Assembly: GCA_031422295.1 (NCBI GenBank)
Contig: JANOQM010000090.1
Coordinates: 1 to 64,000 of the forward strand
Direction of reading: 5' to 3'
Length of the DNA stretch: 64,000 nucleotides
From: JANOMH01 sp031422295
GTDB taxonomy: Bacteria; Pseudomonadota; Alphaproteobacteria; Rhodobacterales; Rhodobacteraceae
The notes beneath the pieces are model-generated. The model was not told where the DNA came from, ran no database searches, and saw only the letters and a program-made list of their open reading frames with translations. Position numbers and translations under genes: made by a program. Of the stretch, positions 41,090 to 50,616 are shown one piece after another. How positions within the stretch are numbered: the stretch's first letter is position 1; every line of letters begins with the position of its first letter.

Positions 41090-42100
41090 ATGCCCGATGG
41101 GGCGCTGCCAATTCGCCCCGTCCTTGACGTGCGGGGCCTTAAGACCGTGTTTCGCACCCGTGCGGGCGAAGTACATGCGGTCAATGAGGTCAGCTTTGAT
41201 CTGGCCCCCGGTGAATTGCTGGGTGTGGTCGGCGAAAGCGGGTCGGGCAAGTCAGTCACAATGATGTCATTGCTGGGTCTGTTGCCCAGCCCGCCCGCAG
41301 AAAACCGCGGCGGCACGGTGATGTTTGATGGACAGGATCTGTTGCGTATTGATGCACGCACCATGCGTGGCGTGCGCGGTGGCAAAATTGGTTTTGTGTT
41401 TCAGGACCCGATGACATCGCTGAACCCGGTGTTTCAGGTCGGATTCCAGATTATGGAGCCGTTGCGCAAGCATATGGGCCTGTCCAAATCTGCTGCCCGC
41501 GCCCGCGCGCAGGAATTGCTGGAACTGGTCGGCATCCCTGCCGCCGCCGACCGGCTGAACGATTACCCGCATCAGTTTTCCGGTGGTATGCGCCAAAGGG
41601 TGATGATTGCGATTGCGCTGGCCTGTGACCCCCAGGTACTGATCGCCGACGAGCCCACAACCGCGCTGGATGTGACCATTCAGGCGCAAATCCTTGAGTT
41701 GATGAAGGAATTACGCGCCAAGCTGGGCATGGCGGTGATCTGGATTACCCATGATCTGGGGGTGATTGCGGGCATCGCTGACCGGGTTTTGGTGATGTAT
41801 GGCGGCCAGATTGTGGAACATGCGGGCGTGCGCGACCTGTTTCGCAACCCGCAGCATCCCTATACCAAGGCGCTGTTGACCACTGTGCCCCGGGTGCATG
41901 GCGAACGCGCCCACCGGTTAACCGTGATCGAGGGCCAACCGCCGCTGATGACCGCCGCCCCCGCCGCCTGCCCGTTCCGGTCGCGCTGTCCGCTGGCCTT
42001 TGACCGCTGTTCGAATGAAAATCCGGCCCGCTATTCTGTTGGCCCCCGGCATGATGTCGCCTGTTTCCGCGCCGATCCGGGGGGTGGCCATGCTGGATAA
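41090..42100 (+). CDS. Peptide ABC transporter ATP-binding protein (OppD/DppD-like)
   Basis: 336 residues. Walker A GESGSGKSVT, signature FSGGMRQRVMIA, Walker B VLIADEPTTALDV. The C-terminal oligopeptide-transporter Cys region (ACPFRSRCPLAF, NPARYSV) is present. Starts after GGGAGG. It overlaps the next ATPase gene by 11 bases. First gene of a five-gene importer operon for di- or oligopeptides, opines or similar solutes. Confidence 0.93.
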   Translation: MPDGALPIRPVLDVRGLKTVFRTRAGEVHAVNEVSFDLAPGELLGVVGESGSGKSVTMMSLLGLLPSPPAENRGGTVMFDGQDLLRIDARTMRGVRGGKIGFVFQDPMTSLNPVFQVGFQIMEPLRKHMGLSKSAARARAQELLELVGIPAAADRLNDYPHQFSGGMRQRVMIAIALACDPQVLIADEPTTALDVTIQAQILELMKELRAKLGMAVIWITHDLGVIAGIADRVLVMYGGQIVEHAGVRDLFRNPQHPYTKALLTTVPRVHGERAHRLTVIEGQPPLMTAAPAACPFRSRCPLAFDRCSNENPARYSVGPRHDVACFRADPGGGHAG

Positions 42101-43157
42101 TGCGCCCAAACCGCTGGTTCAGGTCCGCGACCTGAAGATGCATTTCCCGCTCTATGCGGGCCTGTTGCGCCGCCGTGTCGGACAGGTCAAGGCCGTGGAT
42201 GGCATCAGCTTTGACGTGATGCAGGGCGAAACCCTGGGTCTGGTGGGCGAAAGCGGGTGTGGCAAATCCACCGCCGGCCGGGCGATATTGCGGCTGTATG
42301 ACCTTACCGAGGGGTCGGTAAAAATCGACGGCACAGAGATCGGGCAGAGCAGTCAGAATGCCCTGCGCAAACTGCGCCCGACGATGCAGATGGTGTTTCA
42401 GGACCCCCAAGCCAGCCTGAACCCGCGTATGACCGTGCAGGCGATCATTCAGGAACCGCTGGATGAACACACCAACCTGACCACGGCGGAAAAGCGGGAA
42501 AAGGTCAGCGCGTTGATGGATGCCGTGGGCCTGAACCGCGCCTATGCGGGCCGCTATCCGCATGCGTTTTCCGGCGGCCAACGCCAGCGGATCGGGATTG
42601 CCCGCGCATTGGCGCTGAATCCGAAATTCATCGTCTGCGATGAACCGATTGCGGCATTGGACGTGTCAATTCAGGCGCAAGTGGTCAATCTGCTGGAGGA
42701 TTTGCAGGAACAGTTCGGCCTGACCTATCTGTTCATCAGCCACGATCTGTCGATGGTCCGCCATATCGCCACCCGTGTCGCCGTCATGTATCTGGGCCGG
42801 ATTGTCGAACTGGCCCCGCGCGAGGATTTGTTTGCCGATCCGCTGCACCCTTATACCCGCGCCCTACTGTCGGCGGTTCCCGACCCGGATCCGTCGAGCG
42901 AAGAAACCAGCAAGCGGATCATCCTGCAGGGCGATGTGCCATCCCCCGCCAACCCGCCGCAGGGCTGCAATTTCTGCACCCGTTGCCCGCAGGTGATGGA
43001 TATCTGCAAAACCAAAGAACCATTGTATCAGGAACTGGCACCGGGCCGCTTTGTCGCCTGCCACCTGTATGAAAATCCACCGCTTGCCGGTTCAACGGCA
43101 ACTTACGAGGCAACTGGGCACCAAGATCGAACGTTTCAACAAGGAGTACCGCTATGA
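42090..43157 (+). CDS. Peptide ABC transporter ATP-binding protein (OppF/DppF-like)
   Basis: 355 residues from the ATG at 42090 (MLDNAPKPLVQVRDLK); upstream in-frame codons lie in the preceding gene. Walker A GESGCGKSTAG, signature FSGGQRQRIGIA, Walker B FIVCDEPIAALDV, C-terminal GCNFCTRCPQVMDIC. Pairs with the first ATPase. Its TGA overlaps the ATG of the binding protein. Confidence 0.93.
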   Translation: MLDNAPKPLVQVRDLKMHFPLYAGLLRRRVGQVKAVDGISFDVMQGETLGLVGESGCGKSTAGRAILRLYDLTEGSVKIDGTEIGQSSQNALRKLRPTMQMVFQDPQASLNPRMTVQAIIQEPLDEHTNLTTAEKREKVSALMDAVGLNRAYAGRYPHAFSGGQRQRIGIARALALNPKFIVCDEPIAALDVSIQAQVVNLLEDLQEQFGLTYLFISHDLSMVRHIATRVAVMYLGRIVELAPREDLFADPLHPYTRALLSAVPDPDPSSEETSKRIILQGDVPSPANPPQGCNFCTRCPQVMDICKTKEPLYQELAPGRFVACHLYENPPLAGSTATYEATGHQDRTFQQGVPL

Positions 43158-44875
43158 GTTTGAAAAAGATTCTATTGGGCGCAACGGCCAGTCTGGCCCT
43201 CGCCAGCATGGCATTTGCCGATGCGCATGAAGGCGAGCGGGGCCGCGATGGCCAGCTGAACATCCTGTATTGGCAGGCGGTGTCGATCATGAACCCGTAT
43301 CTGTCGGCTGGGACCAAGGATATCGAAGCCTCGTCCATGGTGCTCGATTCGCTTGGCAGCTATGATGCCGGCGGCACTTTGGTGCCCGACCTGGCGGTCG
43401 AAGTGCCGACGATTGCCAATGGTGGCGTGTCCGCCGATCTGACGACCATCACCTGGAAGCTGCAGGAGGGCCTGCTGTGGTCTGACGGCACGCCGGTGAC
43501 GGCGGCCGACGTGATCTTTAGCTGGTCCTATTGCACCGCAGACGGCGGCGGATGTTCGCAAGCGGCCAAGTTTGATGGCGTCACCGCGGTCGAGGCGCTG
43601 GATGATCTGACCGTCAAGGTCACCTTTGCCGCCCCCACCGCATTTCCTTACGGCCCGTTTGTCGGCGCGCAATCGCCGATCATTCAGGCAGCACAATTTG
43701 CCGATTGTCTGGGGGCCAAGGCACCCGAATGCACCGAGGCCAACTTTGGTCCGATCGGCACCGGCCCTTTCATGGTCACCAATTTCCTGACCAATGACGT
43801 GGTCGAATTTGCCGCCAACCCGAACTACCGAGACCCGATGAAACCGGCGTTTGCCACCGTCACGCTGAAGGGCGGCGGCGATGCGGCGTCTTCGGGCCGG
43901 GCCGTGCTGGAAACCGGCGAATTTGACTATGCCTGGAACCTGCAACTGGCCCCCGATATCATCAATGCGATGGCCGAAGCTGGCATGGGAACGGTCGTGT
44001 CGGCCTTTGGCACCAATATCGAGCGGCTGGAAATGAACCTGACCGATCCTTCGGCCGATCTGCCCGATGGCGAGCGGTCAACCCTTGCCCATCCGCATCC
44101 GTTCCTGACCAACCCGTTGGTGCGCGAAGCCCTGTCCATCGCCATCGACCGGCAATTGCTGGTAGATGTGGGCTATGGCCCGGCTGGCCAGTCGTCCTGT
44201 AATCTGGTCCCTGCCCCGGCGATCTATGCGTCCGACAACACCAGCTGCCTGACCCAGGATCTGGAACGTGCGGCGGCCCTGCTGGATGAAGCCGGGTTCA
44301 CGGTTGGCGGCGATGGCATCCGTGTCAACGCCGATGGCTTGCGCCTGTCGATCCTGTACCAAACCTCGACCAATGCCGTGCGTCAGGACGTGCAAGCCAT
44401 TGTCAAGGATGCCTGGAACAGCATCGGGGTTGAAGTGGAGCTGCGCAATATCGACGCAAGCGTGTTCTTTGGTGGTGATCCGGGTTCGCCCGACACGATC
44501 GAAAGATTCTACGCCGATGTGCAGATGTACACCAACAACTTCGAAGGCAACGACCCCCAAGCCTATCTGGGGGCCTATGCCTGCGACAAGATCCCGAGCG
44601 CGGAAACCCAATGGGCAGGAGTCAACATCAACCGGGTCTGCGACCCGGTCTATGATGCAATGGTTCTGGAATATGCCGCCACGACCGACCCGGTAGCCCG
44701 GGCCGCTTTGGCGATCAAGATGAATGATTTTGTGACCAAGGACAGCAACATCATCATCCCGCTGATCTATCGCGGGCGGGTGTCGGCGCATTCCAACACC
44801 TTGGGCGGCGTTGTCATGAATTCGTGGGACAGCGAAATCTGGAACATCGCTGACTGGTACCGTATCGGCGAATAA
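43154..44875 (+). CDS. Periplasmic solute-binding protein of the peptide ABC importer
   Basis: 573 residues. Signal peptide MSLKKILLGATASLALASMA, cleaved near ADAHE. SBP family 5 features: LQEGLLWSDGTPVTAADVIF and TGPFMVTNFLTNDVVEFAAN. Delivers the solute to the two permeases. The specific ligand is not readable. A large inverted repeat follows its stop and separates it from the permeases, as is often seen for the highly expressed binding protein. Confidence 0.92.
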   Translation: MSLKKILLGATASLALASMAFADAHEGERGRDGQLNILYWQAVSIMNPYLSAGTKDIEASSMVLDSLGSYDAGGTLVPDLAVEVPTIANGGVSADLTTITWKLQEGLLWSDGTPVTAADVIFSWSYCTADGGGCSQAAKFDGVTAVEALDDLTVKVTFAAPTAFPYGPFVGAQSPIIQAAQFADCLGAKAPECTEANFGPIGTGPFMVTNFLTNDVVEFAANPNYRDPMKPAFATVTLKGGGDAASSGRAVLETGEFDYAWNLQLAPDIINAMAEAGMGTVVSAFGTNIERLEMNLTDPSADLPDGERSTLAHPHPFLTNPLVREALSIAIDRQLLVDVGYGPAGQSSCNLVPAPAIYASDNTSCLTQDLERAAALLDEAGFTVGGDGIRVNADGLRLSILYQTSTNAVRQDVQAIVKDAWNSIGVEVELRNIDASVFFGGDPGSPDTIERFYADVQMYTNNFEGNDPQAYLGAYACDKIPSAETQWAGVNINRVCDPVYDAMVLEYAATTDPVARAALAIKMNDFVTKDSNIIIPLIYRGRVSAHSNTLGGVVMNSWDSEIWNIADWYRIGE

Positions 44876-44885
44876 GTCTGTGAAA

Positions 44886-44932
44886 CGCGTGGGTTGCACC
44901 CATCCTACTTAGGGTGGGTGCAACCCACGCGT
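44886..44932. repeat. Head-to-head pair of dispersed palindromes after the binding-protein gene
   Basis: CGCGTGGGTTGCACCCATCC then TAC, and then AGGGTGGGTGCAACCCACGC then G. The two copies are mutually inverted and can form one 22-bp stem. It is followed by a T-rich run (TCCCTTTTCCTTTC). It may attenuate transcription into the permease genes. Same family as the copies at 1616, 18887, 32650 and 50980. Confidence 0.7.
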
Positions 44933-44962
44933 CCCTTTTCCTTTCACGTTCAAAGGGCATCA

Positions 44963-45970
44963 ATGCTCACCTACACCCTGCGCCGACTGCTGATGGCCAT
45001 TCCCACGCTGCTGTTCATCGCCTTGGTGATCTTTCTGTTATTGGAACTTGCCCCCGGCGACCCGATGTCGGAAATTCCGCTGACCGTCCCACCCGAGGTC
45101 AAGGAACAGATGCGCGCAGCACTGGGGCTGGACCAGCCGTGGCACATCCGCTTTGTGCTGTGGCTAAATCAGTTTTTCGTCGTCGAACCGCAAGTCTGGT
45201 TTGACCATATGTTCGGCACCAGTTTTGCCGAGGGCAAAGGACGCATCATCAGCTTTCAATCGCGCGGCCCGGTGTTCGACACTATCGGCGAACGCATTCC
45301 GCAAACTCTGTGGGTGGTAGGAATGTCTTATGTGGTGGGGGTGCTGATCGCCCTGCCCATCGGGATCATCAGCGCCACCCGGCAATATTCGATCTTTGAC
45401 CAGCTTGGCACCCTGATCAGCATGATCGGCTTTTCCGTGCCGACCTTCTTTACCGGCGTCGTTCTGATCGAATTCTTTGCAGTCTACCTGGGTTGGCTTC
45501 CGACGATTTATATCACCACGCTTCAGGTCAATGACTGGTCCAGTTTCATGCAACAATTACGCCAGATGGCCATGCCCGTATTTGTGCTGGCGCTGTTCAA
45601 TGCATCCCAGATCAGCCGGTACATGCGCGCGTCGATGCTGGATAACCTGAGCCAGGATTACGTTCGCACCGCGCGCGCCAAGGGCATGACTGAACGGGTC
45701 GTCGTTATGAAACATGTGCTGCGCAATTCGCTGATCCCGGTGGTCACAGTGATTGCCTTGGGCGTTCCCAGCGTTTTCGGCGGGGCGATTATTACCGAAC
45801 AGGTGTTCAAGGTGAATGGGTTGGGTCAGTTACTGATCATCGCCATAAATGGCAATGATTTCCCGATGGTGATGACGCTGACCTTTATCTTTGCAGTGCT
45901 GATTGTCGTGTTCAACCTGATTGCCGATATTCTGTATGGCATCCTTGACCCGAGGATCCGCTATGACTGA
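44963..45970 (+). CDS. Peptide ABC transporter permease (DppB-like)
   Basis: 335 residues from the ATG at 44963; the frame opens at 44894 but the first part lies in the inverted repeat. Six TM helices, first MLTYTLRRLLMAIPTLLFIA. Binding-protein-dependent permease EAA-like loop ARAKGMTERVVVMKHVLRNS. Ends in GILDPRIRYD typical of DppB. Overlaps the second permease by 8 bases. Confidence 0.92.
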   Translation: MLTYTLRRLLMAIPTLLFIALVIFLLLELAPGDPMSEIPLTVPPEVKEQMRAALGLDQPWHIRFVLWLNQFFVVEPQVWFDHMFGTSFAEGKGRIISFQSRGPVFDTIGERIPQTLWVVGMSYVVGVLIALPIGIISATRQYSIFDQLGTLISMIGFSVPTFFTGVVLIEFFAVYLGWLPTIYITTLQVNDWSSFMQQLRQMAMPVFVLALFNASQISRYMRASMLDNLSQDYVRTARAKGMTERVVVMKHVLRNSLIPVVTVIALGVPSVFGGAIITEQVFKVNGLGQLLIIAINGNDFPMVMTLTFIFAVLIVVFNLIADILYGILDPRIRYD

Positions 45971-46889
45971 GGTGAAAACCCGCAGCCAGTGGTGGGACGT
46001 CTGGGACCAGTTCAAAACCCACAAAGGCGCCGTGATCGGGCTGGGTTTCCTGATTTTTATCACTTTGTTTGTCCTGATTGGCCCATGGTTGTGGACCTTG
46101 GACGCAGGCAAGCTGGATGTCCGGAACAAGGATTTGCGCCCGTTTTATACCGGCCTGCTGGGTACCGATGTGAAGTGGGCCTGGGCACATCCGCTGGGTA
46201 CCGATAATCTGGGCCGCGACGTGATGGCCAATCTGATGGCGGGCGGGCAGATATCGTTGGCGGTGGGCTGGACCGCGATGCTGCTGGCGCTGTTGGTAGG
46301 CACGCTGATCGGGGTGGTGGCCGGGTATTTCAAGCGGGTCGACGGGCTGCTGATGCGGTTCACCGATCTGGTGCTGGCCTTGCCGCTGTTGCCGCTGCTA
46401 CTGGTGATGATGATGCTGTTTCGCGAACAGTTGCGCGCTGTATTTGGCCCGGAAACCGGGATATTCATTCTGATTGTCAGCGGCATCGGCATCACCTCAT
46501 GGATGCACACAGCAAGGATCGTGCGGGGCGACGTGCTGGCCCTGAAAGAACGCGAATTTGTGCTGGCCGCCCGGTCAATCGGCACCCCGTCACGCCGGAT
46601 GATCACCCGCCATCTGCTGCCCAATGTGATGTCGCCGATCATGGTATCGGCCACATTAGGACTGGCATCCGCCATTATCACCGAATCCGCCCTGTCATTT
46701 CTGGGGCTGGGGTTTCCGTCCGACTTTCCCACCTGGGGCAAGCTGCTGTTTGATTCCACGGACCGGATGACCGATTTTCCAGAACGCGTGGTCTGGCCCG
46801 GCCTGTGCATTTCGCTGACTGTGCTGGCGGTAAATTACATCGGCGATGGGTTACGGGACGCGTTGGACCCGCGCATTCGCGGGCTATGA
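45963..46889 (+). CDS. Peptide ABC transporter permease (DppC-like)
   Basis: 308 residues from the ATG at 45963. N-terminal cytoplasmic segment then TM helices, GTDNLGRDVMANLMAGGQIS, loop AARSIGTPSRRMITRHLLPN, and a C-terminal GDGLRDALDPRIRGL, all DppC/OppC marks. It completes the heteromeric permease. Convergent and overlapping by six bases with the DUF3422 gene. Confidence 0.92.
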   Translation: MTEVKTRSQWWDVWDQFKTHKGAVIGLGFLIFITLFVLIGPWLWTLDAGKLDVRNKDLRPFYTGLLGTDVKWAWAHPLGTDNLGRDVMANLMAGGQISLAVGWTAMLLALLVGTLIGVVAGYFKRVDGLLMRFTDLVLALPLLPLLLVMMMLFREQLRAVFGPETGIFILIVSGIGITSWMHTARIVRGDVLALKEREFVLAARSIGTPSRRMITRHLLPNVMSPIMVSATLGLASAIITESALSFLGLGFPSDFPTWGKLLFDSTDRMTDFPERVVWPGLCISLTVLAVNYIGDGLRDALDPRIRGL

Positions 46890-48170
46890 CTTTTCCACCG
46901 TATGTCTGATCCGACGCACGGCAAACCAGACCGCCAGCAACACCAAAGGCGTTACAATCGCCATTTCCACAGGCTTGCTGATATGGGCCAACTCGGCCAG
47001 CGGACCCAGCAGATAGGTGGCCAGATTGACTGCATAATAGCTGATTGCCACAACGGATAGCCCTTCGACCGTGCGTTGTAGCCGCAGTTGCAGGTCGGCG
47101 CGCCGGTCCATGCTGGCCAGCAATTCCTGATTTTGCGCCGAGCGTTCGACATCGACCCTGGTGCGCAACAAATCGCCCGCCCGCAGCGCCCGGTCCGACA
47201 TCGCCTGCAACCGCCGCTCGGTCGATTTGACGGTCCGCATCGCGGGGTCAAAGCGGCGCATCATAAACTCGGCAAAGGTCTGGCGACCACCGAAACGCGC
47301 CTCGCGCAAAACCTCGATGCGCTGATTGACGATAGTCTCGTAGGCCTCGGTCGCGCCAAACCGGAAACTGGTCTGGGCGACGATGTTTTCTAATTCGGCC
47401 GAGATTGACAGCAGCGAATGCAATGTCTCGGCCGGGGCAGCCATCGCCCCGGTCATGTCGGTCATCAGCGCCTGCAACTGGCCGTCCAGCGCACCCAGTC
47501 GCGAACCCAGATCGCGGGCGCGGGCCAGACCCAGCATCGACATGCTTTTATAGGTCTCGATCTCGCACAGGCGCTGCACCACCCGGCCAATCCGGCGTTC
47601 ACCTGTATCGGGCCGGGCAAAGATTGCCAGCCGCATGTGCCCCGCCGGATCAATCCGGAAATCCGCGCCGATGATCAGTTGATCATCCAGAACCGCACTG
47701 AGCGCCATGCTTTCAGGGACAAACCACGCCTCGGCCTTGTTGGCGATCCCGTCATTCCCGGTGGCGGTTTCGATCCGGATCAGGGCACTTGTGATCCGGG
47801 TGCCGGGGGCAGCGGCCAGCCAGTCGGCCGGGAAAATGTCGAAGGTCACGGGATCAAAGGCCCGGTCGGACAACCCTTCGACAAACAGGGTATAGGTCAC
47901 GAATTCAGTATGACTTTCCCATTTCAGCTGATGCTTGCCGATCTGGCCGAACCAATGGGTTGATCCGGGTTGGGGGTGTTGTGCGCCAAACCGGTCGAGC
48001 AATTGGATCAAATGTGCCCGGTCAGCATCCCGGTCCCGCGCTGCAGCATTCTGCGCGGGTTTGAGGGCCAGATAGGCGGCTTGGGACGGGGTCGATACCG
48101 TGGGGAACGGACGGGCATGCAGCTCGTTTGACATCGCATAGCGCAGCGGGTGGTCAGGAACGGAACTCAT
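46884..48170 (-). CDS. DUF3422 family protein
   Basis: 428 residues from the ATG at 48170 (MSSVPDHPLRYAMSNELHAR, a family-like start with AAAGG upstream). Long central coiled-coil (SMLGLARARDLGSRLGALDG, VDVERSAQNQELLASMDRRA) and two C-terminal TM helices (VVAISYYAVNLATYLLGPLA, MAIVTPLVLLAVWFAVRRIR). DUF3422 proteins are inner-membrane-anchored, possibly with a CorA-like layout. Function unknown. Confidence 0.85.
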   Translation of the reverse strand: MSSVPDHPLRYAMSNELHARPFPTVSTPSQAAYLALKPAQNAAARDRDADRAHLIQLLDRFGAQHPQPGSTHWFGQIGKHQLKWESHTEFVTYTLFVEGLSDRAFDPVTFDIFPADWLAAAPGTRITSALIRIETATGNDGIANKAEAWFVPESMALSAVLDDQLIIGADFRIDPAGHMRLAIFARPDTGERRIGRVVQRLCEIETYKSMSMLGLARARDLGSRLGALDGQLQALMTDMTGAMAAPAETLHSLLSISAELENIVAQTSFRFGATEAYETIVNQRIEVLREARFGGRQTFAEFMMRRFDPAMRTVKSTERRLQAMSDRALRAGDLLRTRVDVERSAQNQELLASMDRRADLQLRLQRTVEGLSVVAISYYAVNLATYLLGPLAELAHISKPVEMAIVTPLVLLAVWFAVRRIRHTVEKS

Positions 48171-48341
48171 CAGGGCGACCTTTGTGAAACATGGCTTAGT
48201 GTTAACATGCAGCGACTGGCGACAAAACGCCAATATGGAAAAATCTTCAACAATAACGGCATACTACGGTATATTACCACAGAATGGACAAGTCCGGGTT
48301 GGGTGCTAAGTTCTGCGGTGGATCTAGGGATTGGTTGAAAA

Positions 48342-49355
48342 ATGGTTGATACAGCCCCGCCGTTGATCATCGCTTTCGTCAGCGATGTGTCCGCCAGAAC
48401 CCAATTTATCCTGCCCAATGTGGCGTTTATCAAAAGCCTGCCGTTTGATGGTATTGTGGTGAATATCCCGGCCAGCTGGTCGCAAATGACCCCCGGCGTG
48501 GTGGTTATAGCCGCAGATGTGCATGACTGGCTGGAGCCTTTGGCCGGGTTTAACGCAGGCATGCACAATTATCTGGCGTTCGAAATGGACGACCCCGGCG
48601 ATCTGTTTGACGATGCCGCATGGGCACAGGTGGCCCGGAATTGGGAGGTGATTGGTAAAATCGCGGCCGAGACCGGGTTCACCGGCATCCTGTTTGACAA
48701 CGAGGAATATCAGGGCCGTTGGAGCAATTTTCCCGAGGATTATAGTGCGCCCGAGGCTGGCCGTGGCCTTGCCGCCTATCAGGCCAAAGCCAGCCAGCGG
48801 GGCCGCGAATTGATGGCCGTCTTGGCCCGGGTCATGCCGCAGGCCGACCTTGCCGTGGCGCATGGACCTTATGTGTCGGTCCCGCCGAACCCGGCCCTGC
48901 CCTTTGGCATCGAATTGCAGGTGGGCGATGCGGCCCAGCATGAATTGGCCGGGCCATTCTTTACCGGCTTTCTGGAAGGGCTTGGGCCACAGCAATCCCT
49001 GACCGACGCCGGAGAGATTTATGCCCTGCGCAGCGGGGCCGAGTTTCAGCAATCCTTTGACTACCGCAATCAGGCGTTGCCCGGACTGATCCCATGGACA
49101 GTGTCCCCCGCCGCATTGGCCGACTGGTCCGCCAGCGTGCAGCAAGGACATATCATTTACACTTCGGAATTTCCGCCGGGTTATCCGCAAAGTCCCGATA
49201 GCTTTGTCAAAACGCTGGTCAATGCCATGGCGCACAGCGAAGGCGTGGTCTTTGTCTATACCGACCACGCACAGTTTAGCTGGCTTGCCCCCGAACGCCT
49301 GCCAACTGAATGGCGCGACGCGCTGGAACGCGGGGTCGTGCTGTCGAGGGAATAA
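48342..49355 (+). CDS. Unrecognised protein, possible TIM-barrel glycoside-hydrolase-like fold
   Basis: 337 residues. Strong cytoplasmic-type protein with alternating strand/helix pattern, and acid-rich loops (TGFTGILFDNEEYQGRW, FEMDDPGDLFDDAAW) that could hold catalytic Asp/Glu. No signal peptide. WSNFPEDYSAP and YTDHAQFSWLAPERLP lack a family I know. Function unknown. Divergent from DUF3422 with a 171-base gap, convergent with the decarboxylase gene through a hairpin. Ribosome site is weak. Confidence 0.6.
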   Translation: MVDTAPPLIIAFVSDVSARTQFILPNVAFIKSLPFDGIVVNIPASWSQMTPGVVVIAADVHDWLEPLAGFNAGMHNYLAFEMDDPGDLFDDAAWAQVARNWEVIGKIAAETGFTGILFDNEEYQGRWSNFPEDYSAPEAGRGLAAYQAKASQRGRELMAVLARVMPQADLAVAHGPYVSVPPNPALPFGIELQVGDAAQHELAGPFFTGFLEGLGPQQSLTDAGEIYALRSGAEFQQSFDYRNQALPGLIPWTVSPAALADWSASVQQGHIIYTSEFPPGYPQSPDSFVKTLVNAMAHSEGVVFVYTDHAQFSWLAPERLPTEWRDALERGVVLSRE

Positions 49356-49362
49356 CGCAAAA

Positions 49363-49387
49363 CGGCCCGGGGGATGTCGTCGGGCCG
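49363..49387. terminator. Hairpin between convergent genes
   Basis: CGGCCCG (49363-49369) and CGGGCCG (49381-49387) can pair with an 11-base loop. It lies between the stop of the 48342 gene and the stop of the decarboxylase gene. No U-tract seen; likely a shared transcription end. Confidence 0.5.
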
Positions 49388-49407
49388 CTATCTGCGTGGG
49401 TGTCAGT

Positions 49408-50580
49408 TCAGATCGCGATCACATCCAGCGGCGGGAATCCGTTGAAACAGACCGAGGAATAGGTGCTGGTATAGGCCCCGGTGTTGCGGATGATGATCTT
49501 GTCGCCAGCCTTGAGGGTCAGCGGCAGGTTCATCGGGCGTTTCTCATACAGCACGTCGGCGCTGTCACAGGATGGGCCCGCGACGATGCAGGGACCGACC
49601 GGATCGCCATCACGCGGCGTGATGAACTGATAGCGGATCGCCTCGCCTTCGGTTTCGGCCAGACCGCTGAACCGCCCGATGGACAGGTATACCCAGCGGT
49701 GCATGTCGCGGTCGGATTTGCGGCTGGTCAAGACAACCTCGGCCACGATCACGCCAGCCTCGGCCACCAGACCCCGGCCCGGTTCGGCCATGATGCGGGG
49801 GACGCGGCCGAAATGGCCGATGACCAGTTCCATTACCCGGGCGGCGTAATCGGTGGGCGCTTCGATAGCTTCGCCGTAAAACGCCGGGAAACCGCCGCCG
49901 ATGTTCAGCAGGGTCAGGTCGTGACCCGCCGATTTGGCTGCGTCCCAGATCTTGGCCAACTGCTCCAGCGTCGGGCCCCACATTTCGGCCCGGCGGGTTT
50001 GGGAGCCCACATGGAACGAAAATCCGACCGGGGTCAGACCAAGGTCTTTGGCATAGTCGAGCAGGCGCAGGGCGGTGTCCTTGTCGCAGCCAAACTTCCG
50101 GCTCAGCGGCCAGTCGGCCTGTGACATTTCGACGATCAGCCGGATATAGACTTGCGCGCCGGGGGCGTGCTGGGCGATTTTCTCAAGCTCTTCGTCCGCA
50201 TCCGCCGAAAACAGGGTGATGCCGACCGAATGGGCATAGGCGATGTCGGCTGACCGCTTGACGGTGTTGCCGTAGGATACGGTGTGCGGCTTGGCACCCA
50301 ATGACAGGCACAATTCAATCTCGCCGCGGCTGGCCGCATCGAAATGCGAACCCAACGCGACAAGGCGGGTCAGGATATCGCGGTGCGGGTTGGCCTTCAC
50401 CGCATAATGGATGTCAGCGTGGCCGAGGCCCGCTTTCAGCGCATGGTACTGGGTTTCGACCCGGTCCACATCAAGCACCAAAGTCGGATGCGCAAACTCA
50501 GCAGTCGCTGCGAATTCTTCCAGGCGGTTGTTGACAGGCATGCGAAGCGACGCCGCAGCGTCTGCGAATTGTACAGTCAT
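49408..50580 (-). CDS. Ornithine-decarboxylase-like PLP enzyme (fold III)
   Basis: 390 residues. PLP-lysine in HYAVKANPH, the HVGSQ motif, the glycine loop LNIGGGFPAFYG, AEPGRGLVAEAG, and the dimer-supplied Cys in GPSCDSADVLYE. This combination fits the ornithine/lysine/arginine decarboxylase-II group of alphaproteobacteria that makes putrescine (or cadaverine). Substrate choice between ornithine and lysine is not decided. The start (50580) follows a hairpin that can hide the ribosome site. Confidence 0.9.
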   Translation of the reverse strand: MTVQFADAAASLRMPVNNRLEEFAATAEFAHPTLVLDVDRVETQYHALKAGLGHADIHYAVKANPHRDILTRLVALGSHFDAASRGEIELCLSLGAKPHTVSYGNTVKRSADIAYAHSVGITLFSADADEELEKIAQHAPGAQVYIRLIVEMSQADWPLSRKFGCDKDTALRLLDYAKDLGLTPVGFSFHVGSQTRRAEMWGPTLEQLAKIWDAAKSAGHDLTLLNIGGGFPAFYGEAIEAPTDYAARVMELVIGHFGRVPRIMAEPGRGLVAEAGVIVAEVVLTSRKSDRDMHRWVYLSIGRFSGLAETEGEAIRYQFITPRDGDPVGPCIVAGPSCDSADVLYEKRPMNLPLTLKAGDKIIIRNTGAYTSTYSSVCFNGFPPLDVIAI

Positions 50581-50616
50581 CGGTCATCTCCAAAAGACCC
50601 GGCCATGAAATGACCG
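50581..50616 (-). promoter_or_regulatory. Leader hairpin sequestering the decarboxylase ribosome site
   Basis: In the mRNA, CGGTCAT pairs with ATGACCG, 7 bp, with the GGAG Shine-Dalgarno in the 22-nt loop immediately before the pairing arm, and the start AUG directly after. Alphaproteobacterial ornithine decarboxylase genes are known to carry leader RNA elements (the speF family). I cannot verify that this is that element. Translational control is inferred. Confidence 0.4.
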
